Shown here piece by piece: positions 53,266 through 62,069 of a stretch of DNA of 64,000 nucleotides. The DNA comes from Flavobacterium cauense R2A-7 (GTDB lineage Bacteria; Bacteroidota; Bacteroidia; Flavobacteriales; Flavobacteriaceae), in assembly GCF_000498475.1 (NCBI RefSeq), contig NZ_AVBI01000016.1, positions 62,001-126,000 on the forward strand, written 5' to 3'. The position numbers were made by a program, and so were the translations under genes. The notes under the pieces are model-generated. The model was not told the DNA's origin, ran no database searches, and worked only from the letters and a program-made list of their open reading frames with translations. The number at the start of each line of letters is the position of its first letter. Within the stretch, counting starts at the first letter, position 1.

Positions 53266-53279
53266 TTTTATAACAAAGA

Positions 53280-53813
53280 ATGTATACACTAAAAGGCAAT
53301 ACCATTTTTTTACGTGCGCTCGAACCGGAAGATCTGGAATTCGTCTATGCGATAGAAAACGACGAAGCCATTTGGGAAGTGAGCAACACACAAACACCTT
53401 ACAGTCGTTTTTTAATTCATCAGTACCTCGAGAATGCCCATCAGGATATTTATGAAGCAAAACAACTTCGTCTGGCGATTTGTAAAAACGACACTTTTGA
53501 AGCGGTCGGTTTGATTGATTTGTTCGATTTCGACCCGAGAAATCAGCGTGCCGGTATCGGAATCGTTATTCAAAATCTTGAAAACAGAAGCTCCGGTATT
53601 GGAAAAGAATCACTTGGCTTGCTCATCGAGTATTGTTTTACACAACTGCAATTGCATCAGTTGTATGCAAATATTGGCGTGGAAAATACAGCAAGTATCA
53701 ACCTTTTTACTACTTTTGGCTTTCAATGTATCGGTGTGAAAAAAGACTGGAACCGTTTTCAGAATCACTATACAGATGAAGGATTGTATCAGCTAATTAA
53801 CCCAAAAAATTAA
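53280..53813 (+). CDS. GNAT family N-acetyltransferase (SpeG/RimJ-like)
   Basis: 177 residues with the acetyltransferase_3 pattern: GNTIFLRALEPEDLEFVYAIEND, IGLIDLFDFDPRNQRAGIGIVI-like strand pair, RSSGIGKESLGLLIEYCF (acetyl-CoA loop) and NIGVENTASINLFTTFGF. The FDFDPRNQRAGIGI segment is close to SpeG-type spermidine acetyltransferases, but the substrate is unproven. It ends one base before mltG and is probably translated with it. Confidence 0.88.
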   Translation: MYTLKGNTIFLRALEPEDLEFVYAIENDEAIWEVSNTQTPYSRFLIHQYLENAHQDIYEAKQLRLAICKNDTFEAVGLIDLFDFDPRNQRAGIGIVIQNLENRSSGIGKESLGLLIEYCFTQLQLHQLYANIGVENTASINLFTTFGFQCIGVKKDWNRFQNHYTDEGLYQLINPKN

Positions 53814-53814
53814 A

Positions 53815-54855
53815 ATGAAATTCAAAAAAATAATTTCGATAGCTTCTGTTGTTGTTTTATTTGGCGCAACAATTTTTGGCTATTTTATGTATGAAAAAGT
53901 GTTTTCGGATAACACAAAATTTAACGAGAGCGAATTTTACGTTTATATTCCAACCAATTCCACTTATCAGGATGTTCAGAAAATCATGTCGCCTTTTGTG
54001 AAAGACATGAGTAAATTTGATTTTGTGGCCAATAACCGAGGCTACAGTTCAAATGTGAATCCGGGTAAATTCCTGATGAAAAAAGGAATGAGTAGTTTTG
54101 ATCTGGTATCGTCTTTACGTCATAATGTTCCTGTGAAATTGGCGTTTAATAATCAGGAATCGTTGAGCAAATTAGTGCAACGTTTGTCTTCTCAGATTGA
54201 ACCGGACAGTTTATCGCTGACCAAAGTCTTCACCGACTCTGTTTTTATGGCAGAAAACGGATTCAATAAGGAAACGGTTTTGGCCATGTTTATTCCGAAT
54301 ACGTATGAATTTTACTGGAACGTGACACCAATGAAAGTACGCGACAAATTAGCAAAAGAATACCGAAGATTCTGGAATGAAGAACGTCTGGCAAAAGCAA
54401 AAGCGTTGGATTTAACGCCGGTTCAGGTTTCGACTTTAGCGGCAATCGTTCATGAAGAAACGGCAAAAGCAGACGAAAGGCCTCGTGTTGCTGGCGTTTA
54501 CCTAAATCGTTTGAAACAGGAAATGCCATTGCAGGCTGACCCAACGGTGATTTATGCGATTAAGGAAAAGTCGGGAAATTTCGATCAGGTGATAAAAAGA
54601 GTTATGTATAACGATTTGAAAATCAGTTCTCCTTATAATACCTACATTCATACCGGTTTACCCCCTGGACCCATTGCAATGCCTGATATTTCGGCTATTG
54701 ATGCGGTTTTGAATGCCGAAAAACACGACTATGTGTATTTTTGTGCCAGCGTTGAGCGTTTCGGATATCATGAGTTTGCAAAAACCTATGAAGAACATCA
54801 GGTGATTGCTAAAAAGTATGCCGAATGGGTAGCACAACAAGGATATCAACGTTAA
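53815..54855 (+). CDS. mltG: Endolytic transglycosylase MltG
   Basis: 346 residues with one N-terminal membrane helix (about 7-25), a LysM-like segment (ESEFYVYIPTNSTYQDVQKIM) and the YceG catalytic domain. The catalytic Glu lies in AAIVHEETAKADERPRVAGVYLNRL. QADPTVIYAI, SPYNTYIHTGLPPGPI and VYFCAS complete the signature. It cuts nascent glycan strands inside the chain and sets their length. It sits between a GNAT gene and a DUF2279 gene with gaps of one and three bases. Confidence 0.95.
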   Translation: MKFKKIISIASVVVLFGATIFGYFMYEKVFSDNTKFNESEFYVYIPTNSTYQDVQKIMSPFVKDMSKFDFVANNRGYSSNVNPGKFLMKKGMSSFDLVSSLRHNVPVKLAFNNQESLSKLVQRLSSQIEPDSLSLTKVFTDSVFMAENGFNKETVLAMFIPNTYEFYWNVTPMKVRDKLAKEYRRFWNEERLAKAKALDLTPVQVSTLAAIVHEETAKADERPRVAGVYLNRLKQEMPLQADPTVIYAIKEKSGNFDQVIKRVMYNDLKISSPYNTYIHTGLPPGPIAMPDISAIDAVLNAEKHDYVYFCASVERFGYHEFAKTYEEHQVIAKKYAEWVAQQGYQR

Positions 54856-54858
54856 TTT

Positions 54859-55815
54859 TTGACTCCTTTTTTTAAAATATATCAAGAGAGATCGCAAGTG
54901 TTTTTTACAAGAAAAGTGCTTGCGATTCTTTTTGTTTTTTTTTCACTGAGTTTACATTCGCAATCGGGAATTGAATCCTTTTTAACGCCTTCCGATACAG
55001 TAAACGTTCCCCGAAAAAATACGGTGTATATTTCCGAATCGGTTTTTTTGGGCGGAACATTGATTGGACTGAATCAACTTTGGTATAAAGATTATCCGAA
55101 ATCCTCTTTCCATTTTATCAATGATAATGATGATTGGCTGCAAATGGATAAAGCGGGACATTTGTTTTCGACCTACCATTTAGGACGGTTTGGCGCGGAA
55201 AGTCTGGCTTGGAGTGGCGCTACTAAAAAACAGCAATTGGTTTATGGGGCGACTGTTGGTTTTGTCTTTATGTCGGTCGTAGAGGTTTTTGATGGTTTTT
55301 CCAGCGAATGGGGAGCGTCTTGGGGTGATGTTACCGCAAATGCTGTCGGGACGGGTTTATATGTCTCACAGGAGTTGCTTTGGAGCGAACAACGAATTAC
55401 CCCAAAGTTTTCTTTTCATACGACTAAATATGCTGCCTTGCGTCCGAATACGTTAGGAGGCAGTTGGAACGAACAATTGTTGAAGGATTATAACGGGCAA
55501 ACCTATTGGCTTTCCTTAAATTTGTATTCGTTTGCCAAAGGAAGTAAGATCCCGAAATGGGTAAATTTAGCTTTGGGTTATGGCGCTGACGGAATGGTGT
55601 CCGGTAACAGCGAAACGGTTTCCCCTGAATTGGCAGCTTTAAATCATCGAACCCGTCAATTTTACCTCAGTTTAGATGTTGATCTTACAAAAATTAACAC
55701 AAATTCTCACATTTTAAAAACGATTTTCTCTGTTTTTAATACAATCAAGGTTCCGGCGCCTACTCTAGAAGTCAGTCAGTTCGGCGGTCTAAAAGGGCAT
55801 TTTATCTATTTTTAA
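54859..55815 (+). CDS. DUF2279 (YfiM-like) predicted envelope protein
   Basis: Up to 318 residues. There is no ATG near the beginning; a TTG at 54859 or GTGs at 54898 and 54916 are possible. The GTG at 54898 gives the neatest signal peptide (FFTRKVLAILFVFFSLSLHSQ). The body has the DUF2279 pattern: LGGTLIGLNQLWYKDYPKSSFHF, DDWLQMDKAGHLFSTYHLGR, FDGFSSEWGASWGDVTANAVGTGLYVSQEL. Function unknown; members are envelope-located. It directly follows mltG, so a link to cell-wall synthesis is plausible. Confidence 0.8.
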   Translation: MTPFFKIYQERSQVFFTRKVLAILFVFFSLSLHSQSGIESFLTPSDTVNVPRKNTVYISESVFLGGTLIGLNQLWYKDYPKSSFHFINDNDDWLQMDKAGHLFSTYHLGRFGAESLAWSGATKKQQLVYGATVGFVFMSVVEVFDGFSSEWGASWGDVTANAVGTGLYVSQELLWSEQRITPKFSFHTTKYAALRPNTLGGSWNEQLLKDYNGQTYWLSLNLYSFAKGSKIPKWVNLALGYGADGMVSGNSETVSPELAALNHRTRQFYLSLDVDLTKINTNSHILKTIFSVFNTIKVPAPTLEVSQFGGLKGHFIYF

Positions 55816-55857
55816 CAAACTTTAACTTATTGATTTTCAGTTTTATATTTTTAGGCG

Positions 55858-55865
55858 TACCTTTG
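55858..55865 (+). promoter_or_regulatory. Candidate -7 element of the lysozyme-like gene
   Basis: TACCTTTG matches TAnnTTTG, 47 bases before the preferred ATG. The nearest TTG is 25 bases upstream, longer than usual. Confidence 0.45.
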
Positions 55866-55912
55866 TCGACGGTAATTTCATGTCGGTGACAGCGCTTGAA
55901 GAAATAAAATGT

Positions 55913-56554
55913 ATGATAAAAAAATGGACGTATTTTTTAGGATTGGTACTTCTGATTACATTGATCAGTTCGGGTTTTAAAGCCTTTGAACCAGAGAAAT
56001 TAGAAGGTTTTCACGTAGCGAATGACGAAGTAATTAACTACCTGGTGCCAACCAAAGAAGAAACTGAAAAAGTGTATTACAATTTTCCGTATACCGGAAA
56101 ATCGTATGTAGGTTTTAAGCAGGCCATTGCGATTAAAGAGTCTTTAGGACTTTACAGTTTAGTGAACCCTTTTGGTTATATGGGAAAATACCAATTCGGA
56201 AAAAGCACTTTACGTACTTTAGGTGTTCAAAACACCGCTGATTTTTTAAAAAATCCTGCTTTACAGGAAAAAGCTTTTAAAGCACTGCTCGCCAAAAACA
56301 AATGGGAGCTCAGAAAAGAAATTAATCGCTATGAAGGTCGCGTAATTAATGGTGTTAAAATAACAGAATCTGGACTTTTGGCTGCAGCCCATTTGGGTGG
56401 CGCCGGATCGGTGAAAAGTTATTTGAGATCAAACGGGCAAAATAGTTTTACGGACGGATTTGGAACTTCCTTGCGAAGTTACATTAAGAAATTCGGAGGG
56501 TACGATACTTCCAATATTGTGGCCAACCCGGATGCCAAAGTAAAACTTTACTAA
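55913..56554 (+). CDS. Lysozyme-like/transglycosylase-type secreted protein
   Basis: 213 residues. ATG 55913 gives a membrane/signal segment (MIKKWTYFLGLVLLITLISSGFKAF); an in-frame ATG at 55880 adds 11 residues of no clear role. The body resembles soluble lytic transglycosylase or muramidase folds: AIKESLGLYSLVNPFGYMGKYQFGKSTLRTLG, with Glu after AIK in the catalytic position, and LAAAHLGGAGSVKSYLRSNG. It may cleave peptidoglycan glycan strands. Its stop overlaps the stop of the convergent methyltransferase gene by four bases. Confidence 0.75.
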   Translation: MIKKWTYFLGLVLLITLISSGFKAFEPEKLEGFHVANDEVINYLVPTKEETEKVYYNFPYTGKSYVGFKQAIAIKESLGLYSLVNPFGYMGKYQFGKSTLRTLGVQNTADFLKNPALQEKAFKALLAKNKWELRKEINRYEGRVINGVKITESGLLAAAHLGGAGSVKSYLRSNGQNSFTDGFGTSLRSYIKKFGGYDTSNIVANPDAKVKLY

Positions 56555-57276
56555 AAAGGTTTATGTATAATGAAAATACAAGGTCGATTGTGTAAATCGG
56601 CCTTATTTTTTTTCCATTGGTTTACTGATTGCGTTTTGATAAATTCCGTAGGAAGAGTGATGTCGCAAGCCACGCACAATAAAGTGTTCGGCTGTAAAAT
56701 CTGAAGTAAATCCTCTAAAAATTTATTGTTTCGGTAAGGGGTTTCGATAAACAACTGCGATTGGTTTTTATCAAACGATAATTTTTCCAGATTCTTTAAC
56801 GCGGTTTTCTTATCGGATTTGTCAATTGGCAAATAACCGTTGAACGCAAAACTCTGTCCGTTCATACCGGATGCCATCATGGCCAATAGAATAGAAGAGG
56901 GGCCAACCAATGGCACTACCTGAATGCCTTTATCGTGTGCCAATTTTACAATCACGGCACCGGGATCAGCAACACCGGGACAGCCGGCCTCACTCATTAG
57001 TCCCATATTCTTTCCTTCCAGTAATGGTTTTATGAACTCATTGTGTTTGGAAACGTCCGTGTGTTTGTTTAAGGCGAAAAGTTTTAAATCGGGTTGTTTC
57101 TTCTCCGGATGTACACTTTTGATAAAACGACGCGCTGTTTTTTCGTTTTCAACAATATAATGGTCGATGAAATTGATTGTTCTCTTAATGGTGTGCGGCA
57201 ACACGTCTTCAGGGTTCATTTCCCCTAAAGTGGTCGGAATCAAATACAGTTTTCCAAGAAGAGCAGTTGGTTTCAT
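56551..57276 (-). CDS. Tetrapyrrole-methylase-fold SAM-dependent methyltransferase (RsmI-related)
   Basis: A 241-residue protein with the RsmI-type fold: GKLYLIPTTLGEMNPEDVLP, ENEKTARRFIK, MGLMSEAGCPGVADPGA (SAM-binding loop) and QVVPLVGPSSILLAMMASGM. RsmI 2'-O-methylates 16S rRNA C1402. This shorter Bacteroidota form starts IPTTLGE rather than the usual VATPIGN, so the substrate may differ. Its ATG overlaps the stop of the upstream phosphatase gene, in a dnaA-phosphatase-methyltransferase string. Confidence 0.82.
   Translation of the reverse strand: MKPTALLGKLYLIPTTLGEMNPEDVLPHTIKRTINFIDHYIVENEKTARRFIKSVHPEKKQPDLKLFALNKHTDVSKHNEFIKPLLEGKNMGLMSEAGCPGVADPGAVIVKLAHDKGIQVVPLVGPSSILLAMMASGMNGQSFAFNGYLPIDKSDKKTALKNLEKLSFDKNQSQLFIETPYRNNKFLEDLLQILQPNTLLCVACDITLPTEFIKTQSVNQWKKNKADLHNRPCIFIIHKPF
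56580..56612 (+). terminator. Terminator of the lysozyme-like gene inside the convergent methyltransferase gene
   Basis: AAGGTCGATT/AATCGGCCTT stem followed by T8 on the plus strand. It lies within the 3' coding end of the minus-strand methyltransferase. Confidence 0.75.
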
Positions 57277-57740
57277 CAGTGTTTGGCTTTAAGTTTTTCG
57301 GCAATAATTTCGCAGGCATCATCCAACATGTCGAATACCTGTTCAAAACCGTTTTGTCCTCCGTAATAAGGATCGGGAACATCAACGTTTTCATTCGGAA
57401 AGAGCTCGTTCAGAATCATTTGTACTTTTGATTTGGCTTCTTCAGTTGGTGCCAATGCCATCACATTTTTGTAATTGGAATTGTCCATTACATAAATATA
57501 GTCAAAAGTATCGAAATCACTGATTTGAATTTGTCTTCCGCGTTGATGGGTAATGTCAAGCCCTCTTTGTTTGGCAGTTTGAATCGAGCGTTTGTCGGGT
57601 TGTTCTCCTGTATGCCAGCCACCGGTTCCGGCAGAATCAATCAGAAACTGTTCTGGTGGGAGCTTGGATTGTAAAATGCCTTCTGCTAAAGGAGAACGGC
57701 AAATGTTTCCCAGGCAGACCATTAAAATTTTAACCGGCAT
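57276..57740 (-). CDS. Low-molecular-weight protein-tyrosine phosphatase
   Basis: 154 residues. The P loop CLGNICRSP (C-x5-R) and the general-acid loop DPYYGGQNGFEQV identify the family. It removes phosphate from tyrosines, or from arginine in some members. It lies three bases after dnaA and overlaps the next gene by one base, so it belongs to the dnaA transcript. Confidence 0.94.
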   Translation of the reverse strand: MPVKILMVCLGNICRSPLAEGILQSKLPPEQFLIDSAGTGGWHTGEQPDKRSIQTAKQRGLDITHQRGRQIQISDFDTFDYIYVMDNSNYKNVMALAPTEEAKSKVQMILNELFPNENVDVPDPYYGGQNGFEQVFDMLDDACEIIAEKLKAKH

Positions 57741-57743
57741 AGC

Positions 57744-59171
57744 TTATAACGATAACTTTTTGTGGATGTCGTCTACGTATTTCTTAAACTGCTTGTCGGT
57801 AGAAACCAAATTGTCCACGGTTTTGCAAGCGTGTAAAACGGTAGCGTGATCGCGGGAACCAATTTGCGAACCGATGTTAGCCAAAGAAGCTTTAGTGAAC
57901 TTTTTAGCAAAAAACATCGCTAATTGTCTTGCCTGAACCACATCGCGTTTTCTGGTTTTTGACTGTAAGGTTTCCACGTCCAATTGGAAATAATCGGAAA
58001 CGATTTTTTGGATATAATCGATGGAAACTTCGCGTTTTACATTCTTAACGAATTTCTCCACCACCTGTTTTGCCAATTCAATCGTAACCTCACGGTGGTT
58101 GAAAGACGATTGGGCAATTAAGGAAATAATGGCACCTTCCAATTCACGAACGTTGGATTTGATGTTTTTGGCCACATATTCTACAATATCATCCGGCATT
58201 TCAACACCGTCACGATACAGGATGTTTTTCAGGATGGAAACACGTGTTTCGTAATCCGGTTGGTGAATTTCCGCGGAAAGTCCCCATTTGAATCGTGATA
58301 ACAAACGTTGTTCGATGTCCTGCATGTCTACAGGTGCTTTGTCGGAAGTCAGGATAACCTGTTTTCCGTTTTGGTGCAGATAATTAAAGATGTGGAAGAA
58401 TACGTCCTGTGTTCCTGCTTTTCCGGAAAGGAACTGCACATCATCAATAATTAAAACATCTATTAATTGGTAGAAATGAATAAAATCATTTCTTGTATTT
58501 TTCTTAACCGAGTCTATATATTGTTGTGTGAATACTTCTGCCGAAATATACAAAACGGTTTTTTCAGGATATTTTTCTTTGATTTCCACACCAATGGCAT
58601 GTGCCAAATGCGTTTTTCCTAAACCAACACCTCCAAATATAAGGAAGGGATTGAAAGAAGTTCCGCCCGGTTTGTTAGCAACGGCCATACCGGCAGAACG
58701 CGCCAATCGGTTGGAGTCGCCTTCAAGGAAATTGTCGAAACTGTAATTCGAATTCAATTGCGATTCGATTTTTACGTTTCGGATGCCCGGAATCACAAAT
58801 GGGTTTTTTAACTCCGGATTTTTGTTCTGAATCGGAACGTCGATTTCCTGAGTTTTTACCGCAGAACGATTGTTACTTGGCAGCTGCTCCGTAAACGGAA
58901 GTTTGTTGCCAAGTTTGTTCTCCATTTTAATTTTATAAAGTAACTTTGCGCTCGGTCCTAACTCTTTGGTAAGCGCTACTTTTAATAACTTAACATAGTG
59001 TTCCTCGAGCCATTCGTAGAAGAATTTGCTGGGAACTTGAATATATAATGCGTTATCTGTAAGTTCAACAGCCTTGATAGGTTCAAACCAAGTTTTGTAT
59101 GCTTGGTCTTGAATATTATCTTTTATAAAAGACAGGCAGTTTTCCCATACTGATTGCGCAGTTGTACTCAT
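57744..59171 (-). CDS. dnaA: Chromosomal replication initiator DnaA
   Basis: 475 residues from the preferred ATG (MSTTAQSVWENCLSFIK, the flavobacterial start); an ATG four codons upstream is also possible. Domain I is at 1-85. The AAA+ domain has GGVGLGKTHLAHAIG (Walker A), LIIDDVQFLSGK (Walker B) and LLSRFKWGL. The C-terminal helix-turn-helix carries the DnaA signature SRDHATVLHACKTV, which contacts DnaA boxes. It initiates replication at oriC. The AT-rich region upstream has one near-consensus DnaA box. Confidence 0.98.
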   Translation of the reverse strand: MSTTAQSVWENCLSFIKDNIQDQAYKTWFEPIKAVELTDNALYIQVPSKFFYEWLEEHYVKLLKVALTKELGPSAKLLYKIKMENKLGNKLPFTEQLPSNNRSAVKTQEIDVPIQNKNPELKNPFVIPGIRNVKIESQLNSNYSFDNFLEGDSNRLARSAGMAVANKPGGTSFNPFLIFGGVGLGKTHLAHAIGVEIKEKYPEKTVLYISAEVFTQQYIDSVKKNTRNDFIHFYQLIDVLIIDDVQFLSGKAGTQDVFFHIFNYLHQNGKQVILTSDKAPVDMQDIEQRLLSRFKWGLSAEIHQPDYETRVSILKNILYRDGVEMPDDIVEYVAKNIKSNVRELEGAIISLIAQSSFNHREVTIELAKQVVEKFVKNVKREVSIDYIQKIVSDYFQLDVETLQSKTRKRDVVQARQLAMFFAKKFTKASLANIGSQIGSRDHATVLHACKTVDNLVSTDKQFKKYVDDIHKKLSL

Positions 59172-59359
59172 ATATTCAGGCATGTTTTTGTAATTACGTG
59201 TTGGACAAAAAGTTAACGTAGGTTATCTTTTTTTTGATTGGGAAGACAAATATGTGGACAAAATTTTTCAAAAAAAAATCTTTTACATATTGGTTTTGTA
59301 AAAAAAAAATTGTAAGCCTTTTTTAAATAAAATTTAGAATAAATTAACGTAAATTTAAG
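59172..59359. other. AT-rich dnaA-ybgC intergenic region, weak oriC candidate
   Basis: This 188-base gap between divergent genes is very AT-rich. It holds TGTGGACAA at 59253-59261, one mismatch from the DnaA box TGTGGATAA on one strand. A cluster of DnaA boxes is not seen. It may simply be the dnaA promoter region with autoregulation, or part of an origin. Confidence 0.3.
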
Positions 59360-59770
59360 ATGAAAATTTATCAGTTTCAGGTGCGTGTCCGATATGCGGA
59401 AACCGACCAAATGGGGGTTGTTTATCACGGAAATTATGCGCAGTATTTTGAGATGGGACGCGTGGAATGGCTCAGAAACCTTGGGGTTTCGTATAAATGG
59501 ATGGAAGAAAACGGAATTATGCTTCCGGTAGTTTCGCTGTCCATGAATTATAAAAAACCGGCGCGTTACGACGATTTGCTTACCGTGAAAACCATCTTTA
59601 AAAGTCAGACCTCTGTTAAGATAGAATTTGACTACGAAATCTATAATGAACAAGGGGAGTTATTAACAATTGGGAACTCAATTCTGGTGTTTGTGGACAT
59701 GAAAACCGGACGCCCGACTTTACCTCCAAAATACGTTTCGGAACGGTTGGTGGATTTTGTGGAAAACTAA
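59360..59770 (+). CDS. YbgC-type acyl-CoA thioesterase
   Basis: A 136-residue hot-dog fold protein with the YbgC/FadM signature VRYAETDQMGVVYHGNYAQYFEMGR, containing the catalytic Asp/Tyr/His region. It hydrolyses acyl-CoAs or related thioesters. In flavobacteria this gene is regularly divergent from dnaA, as here. Confidence 0.93.
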   Translation: MKIYQFQVRVRYAETDQMGVVYHGNYAQYFEMGRVEWLRNLGVSYKWMEENGIMLPVVSLSMNYKKPARYDDLLTVKTIFKSQTSVKIEFDYEIYNEQGELLTIGNSILVFVDMKTGRPTLPPKYVSERLVDFVEN

Positions 59771-59788
59771 AAATATCACAAAATAATT

Positions 59789-60397
59789 TTATTCTTTTTC
59801 CAGAATCTCCACTTCAAATAAATTAGAGAAAATGTCGAATACCATTTCGGCATTTTTTTTTCGGGTGGCGATTTCAATTTCGCAACTCATTTCCATTTTT
59901 TGGGAAACGATGTCGAGGTTTTTTTCTTTGATGACCCGCATCACTTTATTCATGTTTTTGTAATCGAAACGAATCAGGTAATGGATGTCGATGGTTTTTT
60001 CAACAATCTCGGAAACTTCCAACGCCATTTGAGCTGCGGTTTTGTAAGCTGAAATCAATCCGCCTACGCCCAGTTTTACACCGCCAAAATAACGAACGAC
60101 CACTACTAATATATTGGTGACTTCAAACGACTGAATTTGTCCGTAAATGGGCATTCCTGCCGAATTATTGGGTTCACCGTCGTCGTTGGCGCGGTATTGT
60201 ATTTTGGTAGTGCCTAATTGATAAGCATAACACCAGTGTCGGGCTGAAAAATGCTGTTTTTTTAAATCGTCAATGATGGATTTTACCTCTTCTTCTGAAT
60301 GCACAGGAAAGGCGTAGCCAAAAAACTTGCTGTTTTTTTCTTTGTAGAGCACTTCTTCGGAAGGAGAAGCTAGCGTTTTGTATGAATCGGTTTCCAA
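59789..60397 (-). CDS. YigZ/IMPACT family protein
   Basis: A 202-residue protein of the UPF0029 family: KNSKFFGYAFPVHSEEEVKSIIDDLKKQHFSARHWCYAY, DDGEPNNSAGMPIYGQI and VVVRYFGGVKLGVGGLISAYK. The C-terminal ferredoxin-like domain is present. Bacterial YigZ is thought to be tied to translation or amino-acid stress, and the eukaryotic relative IMPACT inhibits Gcn2. Last gene of the ribD-HAD-yigZ string. Confidence 0.92.
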   Translation of the reverse strand: METDSYKTLASPSEEVLYKEKNSKFFGYAFPVHSEEEVKSIIDDLKKQHFSARHWCYAYQLGTTKIQYRANDDGEPNNSAGMPIYGQIQSFEVTNILVVVVRYFGGVKLGVGGLISAYKTAAQMALEVSEIVEKTIDIHYLIRFDYKNMNKVMRVIKEKNLDIVSQKMEMSCEIEIATRKKNAEMVFDIFSNLFEVEILEKE

Positions 60398-60405
60398 TGA
60401 AAGTG

Positions 60406-61005
60406 TTACCAGGTTTTTTCAAACAAATCCACCACGTCTTCTTTACCTACTTCTAGGTTCCAAACGTGCATGCCTAAATTGGCCGCCACTTCGGTGTTGT
60501 GTTTGTTGTCGTCCACAAAAAGGGTTTTCTTCGGATTCAGATCGTGACGGTTGATGATGTAATTGAAAACATCCGGATCGGGTTTGCGCAAACCAATCTC
60601 ATACGATAAATACACTTTCTCGAAACACTGATAGAATTCGCGTGCGAAAGTCATTCCTACTTTATGTTCGAATTTTTCAATGTGCGTTCTGTCGGTATTG
60701 CTTAGTAGGAATAATCGGTATTTTTGGGATAAACGTTGTAAAAATTCAAGGCGATACAATGGGAAATCCAACAAAATGCTGTTCCAGGCCTCGCGAATTT
60801 CATCGAGTTCTTTGTTGGGGATATAACGTTGAAATCCGGTGAAAAACTGCAACTCGTCAATTTTTCCTTTCTCATAACGTTTGTTCAAGCTGTCCAAATC
60901 TTCGTTCCAGCATACCAAACCTATTTTTCGCATATGATCAAAAGGAGCCTCCTGACTCAAATTGATAAAAACGTTTCCGAAATCAAAAATAATTGTATCG
61001 ATCAT
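60406..61005 (-). CDS. HAD-superfamily phosphatase (YihX-like)
   Basis: 199 residues. Motif I is IIFDFGNVF, in which the second Asp of the usual D-x-D is Gly, as in the YihX group. LLSNTD is motif II, KPDPDVF is motif III and FVDDNKHN is motif IV. YihX-type enzymes dephosphorylate sugar phosphates such as alpha-glucose 1-phosphate. The ATG overlaps the ribD stop by four bases, so translation is probably coupled; a riboflavin-pathway phosphatase role is possible but not shown. Confidence 0.9.
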   Translation of the reverse strand: MIDTIIFDFGNVFINLSQEAPFDHMRKIGLVCWNEDLDSLNKRYEKGKIDELQFFTGFQRYIPNKELDEIREAWNSILLDFPLYRLEFLQRLSQKYRLFLLSNTDRTHIEKFEHKVGMTFAREFYQCFEKVYLSYEIGLRKPDPDVFNYIINRHDLNPKKTLFVDDNKHNTEVAANLGMHVWNLEVGKEDVVDLFEKTW

Positions 61006-62042
61006 ACATTTCTGAAAATTAAAAGTTCGTCATCCAAAACAGTTTGCTTTTCGGTTAGTTTTCCTGTGAGATTTGGTGCCGATATTCCATTTGTAAAACT
61101 TACATTTCCTTTAAAAATCAAGGCTTCATCCCAAAGATTCGCGTCGATAAAGGTTTGTAAAGTTTGTCTTCCGCCTTCTATGAGTACCGATTGAATTTCA
61201 TACTTGAAAAGCGTCTCGGCAACATTGAAAGGTAAAGAAGCATCAAAGGTACAATTTTCGTAAAAAAGATTATCAGAATTCTTGAAATTTTGATGCGCTG
61301 TTACGATGATTGTTTTGGTTTTATGGTCTTTTACGGAATATTCTTCCGAAATTTTTCCGGTGCGGTCCAATACAATCCGAATTGGGTTTTCTCCTGACCA
61401 ATCGCGTACGTCCAATTTCGGGTTATCGTCCAAAACCGTTTGGGTGCCCACCAGAATCGCCTGTTCTTCGCTACGCCATTTGTGGACTAATTGTCGGGAA
61501 TACGGATTGGTAATCCAAACCGGTTTTTGCTCCTCTCTAGTGATTGGTGCAATAAAACCATCCGCAGTTTCAGCCCATTTTAAAATGATATAGGGTCTCT
61601 TTTTCTGATGAAAGGTGAAAAATCGTTTGTTGAGTTCGTTGCATTCGTCCTCCAAAACACCCACAGTGACATTTCTTCCGGCTTCAATGAGTTTTTTGAT
61701 ACCGTTCCCGGCTACTTTTGCAAACGGGTCAATCGTGCCAATAACGACATTCGGAATTTTGTGGGCAATAATCAAATCGCAACACGGTGGTGTTTTTCCA
61801 AAATGACTGCACGGTTCCAAACTAACATAAATGGTTGCTTTGGATAAAAGCGACTTGTCTTTCACGGAATTTACGGCGTTCACTTCTGCATGCGGTTCGC
61901 CGGCTTTTCGGTGCCAGCCTTCTCCGATGATTTTACCGTCATGTACAATCACACTGCCCACTAACGGATTCGGATACGTCGTTCCCAAGCCATTTTTAGC
62001 CAGTTCGATGCAGCGTTTTATATAAATTTCGTGTATCTTCAC
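61002..62042 (-). CDS. ribD: Bifunctional riboflavin biosynthesis deaminase/reductase
   Basis: 346 residues from a GTG start (KIHEIYIKRCIELAKNGLG follows). A longer frame, from 62252, would run through 70 residues that do not match the family and would overlap the divergent acetyltransferase gene. The deaminase domain has the zinc motif PHAEVNAVN and LEPCSHFGKTPPCCDLI (residues about 45-85). The reductase domain follows (RPYIILKWAETADGFI). It carries out the second and third steps of riboflavin synthesis. First gene of an operon with the HAD phosphatase and YigZ. Confidence 0.95.
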   Translation of the reverse strand: MKIHEIYIKRCIELAKNGLGTTYPNPLVGSVIVHDGKIIGEGWHRKAGEPHAEVNAVNSVKDKSLLSKATIYVSLEPCSHFGKTPPCCDLIIAHKIPNVVIGTIDPFAKVAGNGIKKLIEAGRNVTVGVLEDECNELNKRFFTFHQKKRPYIILKWAETADGFIAPITREEQKPVWITNPYSRQLVHKWRSEEQAILVGTQTVLDDNPKLDVRDWSGENPIRIVLDRTGKISEEYSVKDHKTKTIIVTAHQNFKNSDNLFYENCTFDASLPFNVAETLFKYEIQSVLIEGGRQTLQTFIDANLWDEALIFKGNVSFTNGISAPNLTGKLTEKQTVLDDELLIFRNV

Positions 62043-62069
62043 CCTGCAAAAATAAGCTATTTCGCAATA

